DNA of 64,000 nucleotides from Aquilaria yunnanensis (Eukaryota > Streptophyta > Magnoliopsida > Malvales > Thymelaeaceae), in NCBI GenBank assembly GCA_039654915.1, contig CM077597.1:36802001-36866000 (forward strand), given 5' to 3'. The position numbers and the translations under genes are program-made. The number at the start of each line of letters is the position of its first letter. Position 1 is the stretch's first letter. The notes beneath the pieces were generated by a model. That model was given only the letters and a program-made list of their open reading frames with translations, searched no databases and was not told where the DNA came from. Shown piece by piece: positions 1-11,239 of this stretch.

Positions 1-89
1 GTAAGACAAGAACCAAGAGTAGAGGTGGAGGCGATTCCAAAAGTGGAAGAACTGGACACTGACACTGCTAAAAGGAGGACTGTCCCTAC
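1..89 (+). pseudogene. Gypsy-1 gag, N-terminal fragment
   Basis: This short open stretch reads in frame from the window edge to the copia LTR at 90. It is placed in gag because the sequence resuming after that LTR is a gypsy gag. The last five bases before the LTR (CCTAC, 85-89) recur at 1511-1515, which marks the insertion point. Alone it has no recognisable domain. Confidence 0.5.
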
Positions 90-1507
90 TGTTAGGTTTC
101 GGGAGCCAAACAGCGCAGCAGAATTTAACCGAAACCCTCCAGGATCCAAGTGAAACGGGGGTAAACCGGGTGTTCGAAAATTTTCATACCTAATTTTCGG
201 TTGAGATCTCTTACTCAACTGTAGAGTTGAATCACAAAACCTGAACAGTTGATGTGTTCAAGCTCTCTATGGTATCCACACGAGCCTCTCGGGATCACCA
301 CGCTTCCACCACGTCCCTGTAGATGCATTTCTCTTGCGCTCGCAGTGCTAGCTTGCGTCCTCCAAGGAATTGCAAGAGAAGAGTGCGGCTGTCCTTTTGG
401 GAGGCTAGAGCAAGGAGACCTACGAATTTCTCACTAAAAGTTGTATTTATAGTGAGACTCAACTTCTAGGCCTAATGGGTTTCAAAGCCCTAATCCAACT
501 AGGCTTTAATTTTGAGCTTAATAATGGCTCAACTCTTGGGCCCATTATTAATATGAAATTATTCTGAAACCATAATTCAAATAATTAGCCCATGCATTCT
601 AATGATCCAAATAGCTCTATGTGTGCAACCCAATAGGTTTTTACCACATTGGCAATGATCATAAATCACATTTATGATCATAAGCAATGAGCGGTGTCTA
701 GCAACACATCATTGCTACCCAAGTGACAAGATTGTCGATGATTCGACTAAACCTTTATGATCATCACTGATATATGCCATTGTCCCTTTGTCCAAGATAT
801 CAAGACTAAGCACGAGACATGGAATGTGTCACTCTCGTATAGCCCAATCTTTGATTTCTTGATTACCAGGTAGACCAACTTAAACTGATGACATTGATAT
901 CGTATATCAACTCATCCAAGCATGGCCATGCATTTTTCTAAGTCTCACTCTATCAAGGGGCCCGAAGATATCACTCCCGTTACATAAGAGGGACAAATCC
1001 CATCTTGATCATACAAATCCCTCTGCATGATATGTGGCATACCTAATGACCTCCTTCAAGTTCACTCAGTTACGAGCAATAAAGGAAACTATCAAAGTAT
1101 GTGAATCACATGTAGGGAACCTTGATGATCTTAGGTCGAAGGACTACATATACCATGATCACTAAGAGAATCACTTATGACATTCATATAACGATCCATG
1201 TAGTGTTCTCATGGTGGGTCAGTCCAGTACACAAGTTCTCCAACTTGTACCCATATATAGATTACATATCTCATATTAGTCTCCACATATGCTAGTCGTC
1301 ATGTATTATTGCAACCCGCTCCACAATAATACTAGACTAGGGACGTTTGAGGATATTATTATTCTAGGTTTACAATTATGTTTATTGCGTTACGCAGAAA
1401 CAGAACAACAAACATAATTGCTGGATTAATGCCTTAATAAAATATCATGACTCAATGTGCAAAAAATACAATTATCTCATGATTGGCTTTTGGGTACAAC
1501 ACTAACA
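90..1507 (-). mobile_element. Solo LTR of the 1.4-kb copia family, copy 1 (inside Gypsy-1 gag)
   Basis: It is the reverse complement of the LTRs of the full copia element at 40814-49118. It starts TGTTAGGTTTCGGGAGCC, where other copies have TGTTGGG, and ends ACACTAACA. No internal region is attached, so it is a solo LTR, probably left by recombination between two LTRs. CCTAC occurs just before it (85-89) and at 1511-1515. Three extra bases (CCT, 1508-1510) lie between the LTR end and the second TSD copy, which suggests a small slip. It looks older than the other copies. Confidence 0.9.
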
Positions 1508-1510
1508 CCT

Positions 1511-2848
1511 CCTACACAGGTTACTACAAGAGGAAGTCCATAAAGAGGTAGAACCTGAGACATAAAAGCAAGAGGTAAAAGACCAAATGGAAGTGGTCTT
1601 AGGGAGGGCCAGTTGGAAGGATTCCTGGCTTTAAAGCATCCTATTTTAAGAGGTGGGTGTGACCCTGAACAGGCTAAGTTTTAGGTCAACCAAGTGGAGA
1701 AGATATTTGAGAGGATGGAAGTGTCCTCCACTCAAAAGGTGCTACTAGCCACCTTTAGGCTTGAAGGAAATGCAGACCTCTGGTGGAGAGCTGTACAGAG
1801 AACTTATAAGAGCAAGAATCAGAGAAAGCCACCTAGCAGAAAAAGGTAAATAAGGTGGACCGAGTTCCTTCAAGTCTTTCAACAACAATATGTGAGTGAG
1901 GCCTTGAAGGATAAAAAACAAGTAGAATTTGATCAACTAGAGCAAAGAAATCTCAGTGTGATGGAGTATGAGCAGAAATTTAACAGCACGATAAGATATG
2001 CTCCACAATATGATGGACAAGAGGAGCTTAGAACCAAGAGGTTTTTAAGAGGCTTAAGGCCTAAGTTAAGGAAAAACCTCAAAGCTATGGGAGTTAAAGA
2101 CTACTATCAAGTAGTGCAAAATGCCATAGCACTTGAACAAGATTTCAATGAATAGATAAAGAGTGGCCCAGGAAATGGATGTGGCACACACAAAGGACAT
2201 AAGAAAAAAGTTAGAGATAAGGTCAAGCCTGCTGAATGGAAAAAGGAAGGCAAGAAGGAAAGAGGACAACAACAATATGGTCCATAGTGCTCTACTTGTA
2301 GGAAATTCCATGGCAACAAGCCATGCTTCAAGCTAACAAATGGTTGCCACAAATGTGGGGCACCTGATCATTGGGTGAAGGATTACCCTAAGATGGGAGA
2401 TGAGAAGAACATGCTAGTGAGGCTCAACCCTAGTGGACTAGAGGGCAACCACCAATGCCACTCATGAAGCCCAATGTCCAAAACCCAGGAGGGAATCAAT
2501 TGCCTAAGTTGCCACAGGACCAAAGAAGGCAAAATCCGCCTCCTGGCAAAGTATTTCAGCTTGAGACATCAAAGAGAATGCAACATGCACTAGAGGTTGA
2601 GACATTGGCGAAAGAGGCTAGCCCCCAGAGGCTGAGCAGAAGGGCATTCAAAGGCACCATTTACCTTAATGGCCAGTTAGTATCTGCTTTGTTTGATATT
2701 GGAGCTTCACTGTCTATAGTTTGTTCTAAAGTGGTTAAGGCCATGAACTTAGAAGTAAGAAACATGACTGAAATGTACATAATCAAAACTGTTAGCAATG
2801 AAATCCTATTTACTTATCACATAGTAGAGAATTGCGTTATTTAGTTTG
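1511..2848 (+). pseudogene. Gypsy-1 gag, zinc knuckles and start of protease
   Basis: The capsid-like gag (Retrotrans_gag family) spans about 1650-2155, with the conserved LWW near 1775 and the stretch KFxxxxxYAPQY near 1977. Its reading frame has several stops (for example at 1681 and 2153). Two CCHC-type knuckles follow at about 2287-2400. The second has Tyr where the last Cys is expected (DYPK). The protease begins at about 2640, with active-site motif DIGAS at about 2695 where the family norm is D-T/S-G-A. The frame is cut at 2848 by the non-autonomous element, and protease sequence resumes at 8381 after the duplicated GTTTG. Confidence 0.8.
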
Positions 2849-4451
2849 TGTAGCAACGTGTTTTTAGGAGTCGCCACTAATCGGTTTCACTTAGGTCGAT
2901 TAGATACCAGTTATGGTTTGTGAGAGATTCTAAGATCATGAGTTGGTTATGCTAAAATAATCTTATTAGAGTGCCAAAAACTGGTACCATGGGGTTTGGT
3001 TTTATCTTTTCCTAAATCATTATTTCTTAACCTAATCTTTGACTGAAATAATTTTATGAATTTTATTTTATTATACTTAATTTTCAATTTAATTCCAAAT
3101 CATGAATCTTACCAAACCAACAAGATATGGAATCCTAGACATTCTTGAAATCTCGGGACTTTATCAATTCTATTAAGAATTTGCAAGGAACGTCTTGTTC
3201 AAAATCGTGAATCTTATCATACCAATCAGATTCAAACGAATAATCCACCTTGAGATTTTATCAAACCCAGCAAGGATGAATCTAAAAAATTTATTAAGTG
3301 TTTTACAATCACCTAACCAGCAATTGTAAATGTTATCACTTTTTGTGGACGCATTATGAGATTCAAAATAAAATAAAATAAAAAGCTTGCTGTGAATGAC
3401 TAATCTGCAGAGAAAAAGAAACTTAGTGACTTCCATGAATGAAATAAAAAGTTAAAGTACTAGTCAAGAATTGTACCCAAAGGAAAAGAACGCTTTGGCT
3501 GGATCTGTTGATGGAATGGGTCCGGTGCGTGGGTCATGATCCGCGTTTGTCCTCGATTCTCCCCTTTTCGGCGACGCTGAGGCGGAGGGCCATGTGGGCT
3601 TGGCTAGCCGGTGGCAGGCAACCTTGGGGGATGAGTGGAGGGCTGCCAATGGCGTGGATGGTGGCGGGGTGGAAGGAGGACCGAAGGCGATGGAGCTCGG
3701 GCTTTGCTGAACTAGCAACAGGAATGGCGATGGGGTGGCACCTGGGCACGGTTGTGTCGGCGAGCGAAGGCGCTGGCAATGGAGCTTGCAGCGTGCGGCT
3801 CAAGGTGGCGTTGGAGGCTTCCGTCGAGCAACAGAAAAAGACCAGGGCTGGCGGCGCTATAGTGATAAGGTTAAGGTTTAGGGGTGAGGTAGCAAAAAAC
3901 CAAGGGCTATGTGCTTCAGTTTTCTCTTTTCCTAGAGAGGAGCTCTGGGTTTCGCATTTCTGCCCTCCTTGTCATCAATTAATGGCCCATACTTACACTA
4001 AGAGTGGCTTGGCAAGATTAGCCAGGTTCTACAAAGTTTAAACTTGATGCAAATTCAATTTGAGGTGATTAAGATATAATCTAGTGAAATACCAGTTTAA
4101 GTCTAATAAAACTCTCAAGCTGCTGATCTTACCCTAAATTCTGTGTGAATTTCAATTTGATCCAAAACTTTAAACATTTGTCAATTGAGCCCAAAACTTC
4201 CTAAAATTTTCTTTTATTTCCTCAAAATTTCAAGATCTCATCAAATTTGCCCCCAAACTCTCCATTTCTGACAAATTTATCTCAAATTTTCAATTTTTGC
4301 CCAAAATGCTCTAAAAATTCTCCATTTTTTTCCCAAACGTCCTCGTTTTCACTAAATTGGTCCAATAAAACTCTTACGACTCTAAATTTGTGCCTAGACT
4401 AAATTAATTCATAAACAAAAGTTAGTACTGGGACAAAATTGGGTGTCAATA
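2849..4451. repeat. LTR (left) of the non-autonomous element
   Basis: It begins TGTAGCAACGTGTTTTTAGG and ends GTGTCAATA. It matches 6699-8375 over its length. Relative to that copy it lacks roughly 110 bp near 4400 (between TTAATTC and TTAGTACT), and it keeps a stretch near 3970-4040 that the right copy has partly lost. A GC-rich block (about 3490-3960) stands out from AT-rich surroundings. The 177-codon ORF over this block is broken in the other copy, so it is not called a gene. Confidence 0.85.
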
Positions 4452-4529
4452 GCTACCCCACTTTACATGTCTCATGGGACATGACGTATGTAAAGCCGTT
4501 ACCAATTTTTTTCCGACCTTAGCTAATCG

Positions 4530-4966
4530 GTGAAGGCTTTCTCACCGCCGAGACCCTGAGGAGAAAAAGCTTATTCTCCACCTCTTTGAGGTTAAGGAAC
4601 CTTCCTCATTTCTTCTACGATAAGAACTCTCTTATTGTTTAAGTGTCGAAGGAGTAAAACTCTTTTATCCTGGTCTATCGGGCTAAGGAACTCTCCTTGC
4701 CTTTTATAATAGGAACCTTCCTATTACTTCCCAACCTAAGAGGAGAAATTTTTCCTCTTTTCTTGAAGATTCAATAACCTTTTTTAGAGGAAAATTTTTT
4801 CCTCTTTTCTTGAGGATCAAAGAACCTTCTTCACCCCTCTTTCTTCATAGAAACCTTTCCATGGAAAATAAAAACTCTTCTCTCATTCCTTTTGCCTTTG
4901 GTAGAGAACTCTCTCTTACCATGATCTAAAAGGCAGAGAACCCTCTTTTTACAACTTTTTATTACC
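4530..4966. repeat. Run of short imperfect palindromes, first tier
   Basis: About a dozen consecutive short inverted repeats are seen, each with a loop like AACTC or AACCT. Examples are AATAGGAACCTTCCTATT (about 4710), GGTGA...TCACC (about 4540), AAGGAACTCTCCTT (about 4684) and GGTAGAGAactctCTCTTACC (about 4900). Stem sequences differ between units but the design repeats. There is no coding sense. Confidence 0.7.
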
Positions 4967-5305
4967 TTGGAGGTGGAGATCTATGTCTCTCGACAGCCTC
5001 TAAATTCCTTTGAGGAAGAGCACTCTGACTCTTTACCATCTTTGATAACCCTTGAGGTAGAGAACTCTGTCTCTTTACCACCTCTAAATTTTTTTAAGGT
5101 AGAGCACCCCGACTTTTTACCACCTCTGAAAACCCTTGAGGTGGAGAACTCTGTCTCTTTACAACCTCTAAATTCCTTTGAGGTAGAGCAACCTGGCTCT
5201 TTACGACCTTTAAAGTTGTTTGAGGTAGAGCACCCCGACTCTTTACCACCTCAAAATTATTTTGAGGTAAAGCACCTTGGCTCTTTACTACCTCTAAATT
5301 CATTT
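4967..5305. repeat. 42-bp tandem repeat, about eight units, each an imperfect hairpin
   Basis: Units start near 4971, 5012, 5054, 5097, 5138, 5180, 5222 and 5264. Each runs GAGGTAGAG...CTCTTTACCACCTC, so the two halves can pair. Because 42 is a multiple of three, the plus frame stays open for 128 codons (4967-5353) and reads as a 14-residue repeat such as EVENSVSLPPLNFF. The minus strand stays open as well, so the ORF is probably a by-product of the period rather than a gene. The whole array is inside the non-autonomous element. Confidence 0.8.
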
Positions 5306-5715
5306 GAATGTGATGAGGTAAAGAAACTTTTCTTATTTAAAACCTTGGTTTGAATCAAGTGATGAGGAAGAGAATTACATTCTCTTTGAAACCTCGATTT
5401 AGCTTTCCTTTAGCTGTTATAGGGTAGAGAATCCTTTCTCATTTAAAACCTCTATTTGACTTAAGTGACGAGGAAGAAAATTACGTTCTCTTTGAAACCT
5501 CGGTTTAGCTTTCCTTTAGAAGTGACGAGACAGAGAAACCTTTCTCATTTAAAACCTTGGTTTGAATTAAATGACAAGGAAAAGAATTACATTCTCTTTG
5601 AAACCTCGGTTAAGCTTTCTTTTTTATATGACGTGGCAGATAAACCTTTCTCATTTAAAACCTCGATTGGCAGAGAATTACATTCTCTTCAGAACCTCGG
5701 TTTAATTTATATGTC
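5306..5715. repeat. Longer tandem palindromic units, about 120 bp
   Basis: Four related units alternate GAGGAAGAGAATTAC/ATTCTCTTTGAAACCTC palindromes with AGAGAAACCTTTCTC palindromes. They are seen near 5360, 5470, 5575 and 5660. They continue the hairpin theme of the preceding repeats with a longer period. They are degenerate and non-coding. Confidence 0.65.
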
Positions 5716-6698
5716 ATATTGATCTCAATTTGTGTAGATTCACCTGGACCATAAAACTTCATTTGATCAGATAGCATCAAGAAATTGTAGTCTCTAACCC
5801 TTGGTAGATGTTAACAGGTTCAAACACTTCATCTCTTTTCCTTGTCCAAAATGTCTCTTCTTAATGTAATTTAACTGAATTCCTCCTTAGCTATCTGCAC
5901 CAAGCTTTATTAAAACCTGTAGCTAGATGCCCAAGTCTCCTTGCAGTCAGTTAGAAGTAGGTCAAGAAAATCCATGGTAATGGAGGGTGTACTAAGTGCT
6001 TCCTATAATGCATTGCGTGCAAAGAGAACAACAACTTGAAGAAAGTTAGTGACATGGTAGACTAACATACGAGCTACTTGTGAGAAGAAAAATCAACATT
6101 ACAAAGAGAAAAGGTACACAAATGAGGCAACAAAAATAGTCGATTGACAAAAAAGTTAGCAGCAGTAATATGGAAACACAAGCTAGTTACGAAAACAATA
6201 AAGCAAGTCAACTAAACAATATGTGTATTGTTATGGGAGTCCTAGTGGATAGATCTATGGCCGCTATATGCATAGGTAGCTTTTGAAAGAAAGGTTATGG
6301 GTTGGTTATCGAATCCTTCTTTCTAAGTCTTATCGGACTAGAAAAGGACCAATTCCTCACCCATAAAGGTTACATAAGGAAGGATTAATTCGAGTCGCAG
6401 CTTTCATGGTTCAATGGGGTGACTATCATCACACTCGGGCAATACTACTTACTATTACGGATTAGTGAAAGCATGGAGAGTATTGTCTCACACGACTAGC
6501 CTAACCCAGATGTTTTGCAGAACATGGTTGGAGTGAGCCTGGGTATTGAGCTCATTATGCATGCTAAAGTGTGTGCATGTTGGAACCTAAAAAATAATAC
6601 AACACATCAAATCAACAAGTTAAGAAATAAACAAAAAAGAAAAGAGGAAAACAAAACCCCTCTTATGGCTAGACTCGTCCCCTATAGAGTTGCCAAGC
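5716..6698. other. Rest of the interior of the non-autonomous element; nothing recognised
   Basis: This AT-rich sequence has no gene, no polymerase motif and no clear repeat. A purine-rich stretch (AAGAAAAGAGGAAAAC, about 6636-6651) lies some 45 bases before the right LTR. It could be a displaced polypurine tract, but it is not adjacent to the LTR as expected. Confidence 0.4.
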
Positions 6699-8375
6699 TA
6701 TAGCAACGTGTTTTTAGGAGTCGCCACCAATCGCTTTCGCTTAGGTTGATTGGATACCTATTATGGTCTACGAGAGATTCTAAGATCATGAGTTGGTTAC
6801 ACTAAAATAACCTTATTATAGAGACCGAAAATTGGAACCATGGGGTTTGGTTTTATCTTTTCCTAAATCTTTATTTCTTAACCTAATCTTTGACTGAAAT
6901 AATTTTATGAATTTTATTTAATTATGCTTAATTTTCAATCTAATTTCAAACCATGAATCTTACCAGACCAACCGGATATGGAATCCTAGACGTCCTTAAA
7001 GTCTCAAGACTTTATCAAATCCACTAAGAATTTGAAAGGAGCGTCTTGTTCGAAACTGTGAGTCTTATCATACCAATCAGATTCGAACAAATAATCCACC
7101 TCAGGATTTTATCAAACCCACGAAGGATGAATCTCAAAAATTTTTTAAGTGTTTTACAAATGCCTAATCGATAATTGTGAATGTTATTAGTTTTTATGGA
7201 CACATTATGAGATTTAAAATAAAATAAAATAAAAGCTTGCTGTGAATGACTAATCTACAGAGAAAGTTAGTGACTTCTATGAATGAAATAAAAAGTTAAA
7301 GTACTAGTCAGGAATTGTACCCAAATGAAAAGAATGCTTGGCTAGATCTGTTGATGGAATGGGTCGGGTGCACGGGTCGCGATCCGGGTTTGTCCTCAAT
7401 TCTCCCCTTTTCGGCGACGCTAAAGCGGAGGGCCACCTGGGCTTGGCTCGGCAGTGGCAGGCAACCTTGGGGGACAATTTGAGGGCTGCCGATGGAGTTG
7501 ATGATGGCGGGATGGAAGGAGGACCAAAGGCGATGGAGCTTGGGCTTCGCTGAACTGGCGACAGGAACGACGATGGGGTGGCACTTGGGCACGGTGGTGT
7601 CGGCGAGCTAGGGCGCTGGCGGTGGAGCTGGCAGCGTGTGGCTGGAGACAGCAATGGAGGCTTACGTTGGGCAACAGAGAGAGACCAGGGTTGGCGGCGC
7701 TATAATGACAAGGTTAGGGTTTAGTGGTGAGGTAGCAAAAAATCAGGGGCCATAGGCTGCAGTTTTCTCTTTTCCTAGATAGGAGCTTAGGGTTTCGAAT
7801 TTCTGCCCACATTTTCATCAATTAATGACCGATACTTATACTAATAGAGTTTAAACTTGATCCAAATTCAATTTGAGGAGATTGTGATATAATCTGTTAA
7901 AATACCAGTTTAAGTCCAACAAAACTCTCAAGCTACTAATCTTGCCCCAAATTCTGTGCGAATTTTAATTTAACCCTAAACTTTAAGGATTTTGTCAATT
8001 GAGCCCAAAACTTCCTAAAATTTTCCAGAATTCCTTAGATTTCAGGATCTCATCACATTTGCCCCCAAACTCTCCATTTCTGACAAATTTACCTCAAACA
8101 TTTCAATGTTTCCTCAAAATGCTCTAAAATTCCCGGTTTCTTCCCAAACTTCACCATTTTCCCTAAATTGACCCAATAAAACTCTTAAGACTTTAAATTT
8201 GTGCTTGGACTAAATTAATTCCTATTTCTACCGTAGGTGAACACTTTAAACTCCAAAAATCAATAACACCTAAAAAGACCAAATTGCCCCTGTAAAACCA
8301 AAATGCTCTTAAACTAATTTTTTTCTAACCTAGAACTAACAATAGTTAGTACTCGGACAAATTTATGTGTCAACA
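6699..8375. repeat. LTR (right) of the non-autonomous element
   Basis: It starts TATAGCAACG, where the first LTR has TGTAGCAACG, so the terminal G is mutated. It ends ATGTGTCAACA. It repeats 2849-4451 with many substitutions, which points to an old insertion. It includes the same GC-rich block (about 7330-7790). After it comes GTTTG, the second TSD copy, and then the Gypsy-1 protease frame resumes. Confidence 0.85.
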
Positions 8376-11239
8376 GTTTGGTAAGCTGGAACTTAAGGTA
8401 GACCTAGTAGTGTTGAGCACTTATGACTTTGACATAATCTTATGCATGAATTGGCTATGTGAAAACAAAGTAGTAATAGATTGTCACGCAAGACAACTAT
8501 TGATGCCTGCTTGTAAACCATTTGAACTAGAGAAATCACTTGAACTAGGCTCGGATTGCCAAGTTGAATTAGTGAAACAAGTGCCTTTGCAAGGTGAGCA
8601 TGAATGTTTGGGATTGAATAAACTTGGGGTAGCTAGTGAACTTAGCCAAATTCCTATAGTCCAGGTATACCTAAAGGTCTTTCCCACATACCTACTTGGA
8701 CTACCACCTATGAGATAAGTGGAGTTTGAGATTAAACTTGTACCAGGAGCAGTTCCTGTGTCTACAGCTCCATATAGAATGGTCATACCTGAAATGGCAG
8801 AGCTGAAGAATCAACTGGATGAGTTACTTGAAATGGGGTTCATGAGACTTAGTGTGTCTCATTGGGTAGCACTTGTTTTGTTTGTGAAGAAAAAGGATGG
8901 AACCCTAAGACTCTTTATTGATTACAAAAAGCTTAACGCCCTGACTATTAAGAACAAGTATCCTCTCCCAAGGATTGAGGATTTGTTTAATCAATTGAAA
9001 GAAGCAAAAGTGTTCTCCAAAATAGACTTAAGGTTTGGTTATTTCCAGTTAAGGGTCAGGGAAGAAGATATACCTAAAACTGCTTTCAAAACTAGGTATG
9101 GATACTTTGAGTACATAGTGATGCCATTTGGGCTCACTAATGCACCTGCATTCTTTATGGATCTTATGCATAGGGTGTTTAGAGCATACTTAGACCACTT
9201 TGTGGTAGTCTTCATTGATGACATTTTGGTGTACTCAAAGGATAAGAAGACTCATAAGGAACACTTGAGGCTAGTACTTGGTTTACTCCAAGAACATAAG
9301 CTCTATGCGAAGTTGAGTAAGTACAAATTTTGGACCTAAGAGATTGGATTTTTGGGTCATGTAATCAGTGATCAAGGGTTGGCAGTAGATCCTAAAAAGG
9401 TTAGAGCAATCTTGGATTTGGAAACAACCCCAGAATGTTAAAGAAGTTAGGAGTTTCTTGGGGTTAGCTGGCTATTATAGAAGATTTGTACCTAAGTTCT
9501 CTATCATAGCAGCCCTTATGACTCAACTAACCAAAAAGGACAAGAAGTTTGTCTAGGAAAGTAAGTGTGAAGATAGCTTTCAGGAGCTTAAGAGAAGGTT
9601 GACAATAGCTCTTATGTTAGTCTTACCAAACCCTGAAAATGCTTATGAGGTGTACACTAATGCATCACATGTACGATTAGGTTACATCCTAATGTAGGAC
9701 AAGCAAGCCATTGTTTTTGGATCAAGACAGTTGAGACCACATGAAAAGAATTACCCAGTGCATGACCTAGAATTAGTAGTTGTGGTCTTTGCACTTAACC
9801 AATGGACGCATTACTTGTTAGGTAACAAGTTTCAGGGCTATAAAGACCATAAAAGCCTCAAGGACCTTTTCACTCAAAAGGACTTGAATATAAGGTAGAG
9901 AAGATGGTTGGAATACCTAAAGGATTTTGATTGTGTAATTGAATACATAGTTGTCAAAGCCAAAGTTGTGGTAGATGCCTTGAGCAGTTATACCGAGGTA
10001 CTTAAAGGAGGAGAAAAAGGAAGTAAGGTTGGGAGCTTTAATCTTACATGCCTAGCAAGGCAATTGTGGAGATGGGAACTTGAGCAACTGAGTGTGTTTA
10101 CCATTATACCTGAATGGAAGGAACTCATCAATGGCGAGAAGATTGATTTGGTGTCTGGCCAAAAAAGGGGAAAGTTATTTCAAGGTTTTTCCTACAAGCA
10201 AGAACTATTATACTTTGAGAATAGATTGTATGTACTTGAAAAGGATGGTCTGAGACCCCAAATTCTAGAAGAAGCACAATCAAGTAAGTTAACCATGCAC
10301 CCAAAAGTTACTAAAATTTATCATGCTCTCAAAGCTTACTTTTGGTGGCCATACATGAAACATGATATCGGCACCTATGTAGCTAAGTGTGCCAACAGGT
10401 GAAAGTTAAGCACCAGAAACCAAGAGGGGAAGCTTCAAAGCTTACCCATAACTGAGAGAAAGTTGGGGTCCATATCTATGGACTTTGTGGTGGGAATGCC
10501 ACTAACAATGAGAAGAAATAATGCCATTTGGGTCATTGTAGATAGACTAACCAAGGCAGCCTACTTTCCACCTATGAACCTCATAGACTCACTGGATAAG
10601 CTAGCCCAGCTTTACATAAAGGAAATAATGAGGCTTCATGGTGTGCCTGATGATATTGTTTTAGATAGGGATCCTAGGTTTGTTTCTAGGTTTTGGAAAT
10701 CCCTACATTAAGCATTAGGCACTAAGCTTAAGTTTAGCTCAGCATACCATCCACAAATAGATAAACAAATAGAAAGAACCATTCAGGTTCTAGAAGATAT
10801 GCTAAGATGTTGTGTGATTAAATTTCAAGGAGAATCGGATGTACATCTACCATTAGTGGAATTCTCATAAAACAATGGGTTCCATTTAGTGATTGGAATG
10901 GCACTATATGAAGCTTTGTATGGTAGAAAATGTATTACCCCACATTGCTAGCATGAGTCGGGAGATAAATTGGAGTTAGGGCCAGAAATCATCAGGGAGA
11001 CCACTGAGAAGATGAAGATGATCCAGACAAGAATCAAGACTGCCAATGACAGGCAGCAGTCATATGCAAACCTGAAAAGGAGAAGAAACTTGGAATTTTA
11101 AGAAGGAGACTAGGTGTGGCTCAAGGTTTCTCCTATGAAAGGAGTGGTGACATTTGGAAAGAAGGGGAAACTAGCACCCAGATACATATGGCCATATCAA
11201 ATATTGGCTAAGGTTGGAAATGTGCATACAAGTTAGACT
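8376..11239 (+). pseudogene. Gypsy-1 protease tail, reverse transcriptase, RNase H and integrase (broken)
   Basis: The protease tail is at about 8381-8520 (FDIILCMNWL region). The reverse transcriptase covers 8719-9400 and keeps [17 protein letters not shown] and the catalytic FIDD (about 9211), so its active site looks whole. RNase H (about 9640-9960) reads YTNAS where YCDAS is usual, losing a catalytic Asp. The integrase (about 10000-10950) has the H/C-rich zinc region, a DFVVGMP Asp site and a DRDPRFVS Asp site. Stops occur at about 9338, 9555, 9697, 9897, 10401 and 10709, and there is a shift near 9420. The frame is cut at 11239 by the 4.93-kb insert. It cannot encode a working Pol. Confidence 0.85.

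Larger units (their letters stand above)
2849..8375. mobile_element. Non-autonomous LTR element (LARD-like) with hairpin-rich interior
   Basis: Two long direct repeats (2849-4451 and 6699-8375) flank a 2.25-kb interior with no gag or pol similarity. The ends are TG...CA, and the 5-bp duplication GTTTG lies at 2844-2848 and 8376-8380. The insertion splits the Gypsy-1 protease cleanly, so both boundaries are firm. It fits a large retrotransposon derivative (LARD), which must borrow proteins from another element. No clear tRNA primer site was found right after the first LTR. The interior is mostly short palindromes in tandem. Strand is not assigned because no coding direction is visible. Confidence 0.85.

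Noticed and set aside
3508..4041. 177-codon ORF in the GC-rich part of the left LTR
   Set aside because: The matching place in the right LTR is broken, and GC-rich sequence gives long chance frames. There is no recognisable domain.
4967..5353. CRISPR-like array
   Set aside because: The units are contiguous, degenerate and palindromic, with no constant repeat and unique spacers. The setting is a plant retrotransposon.
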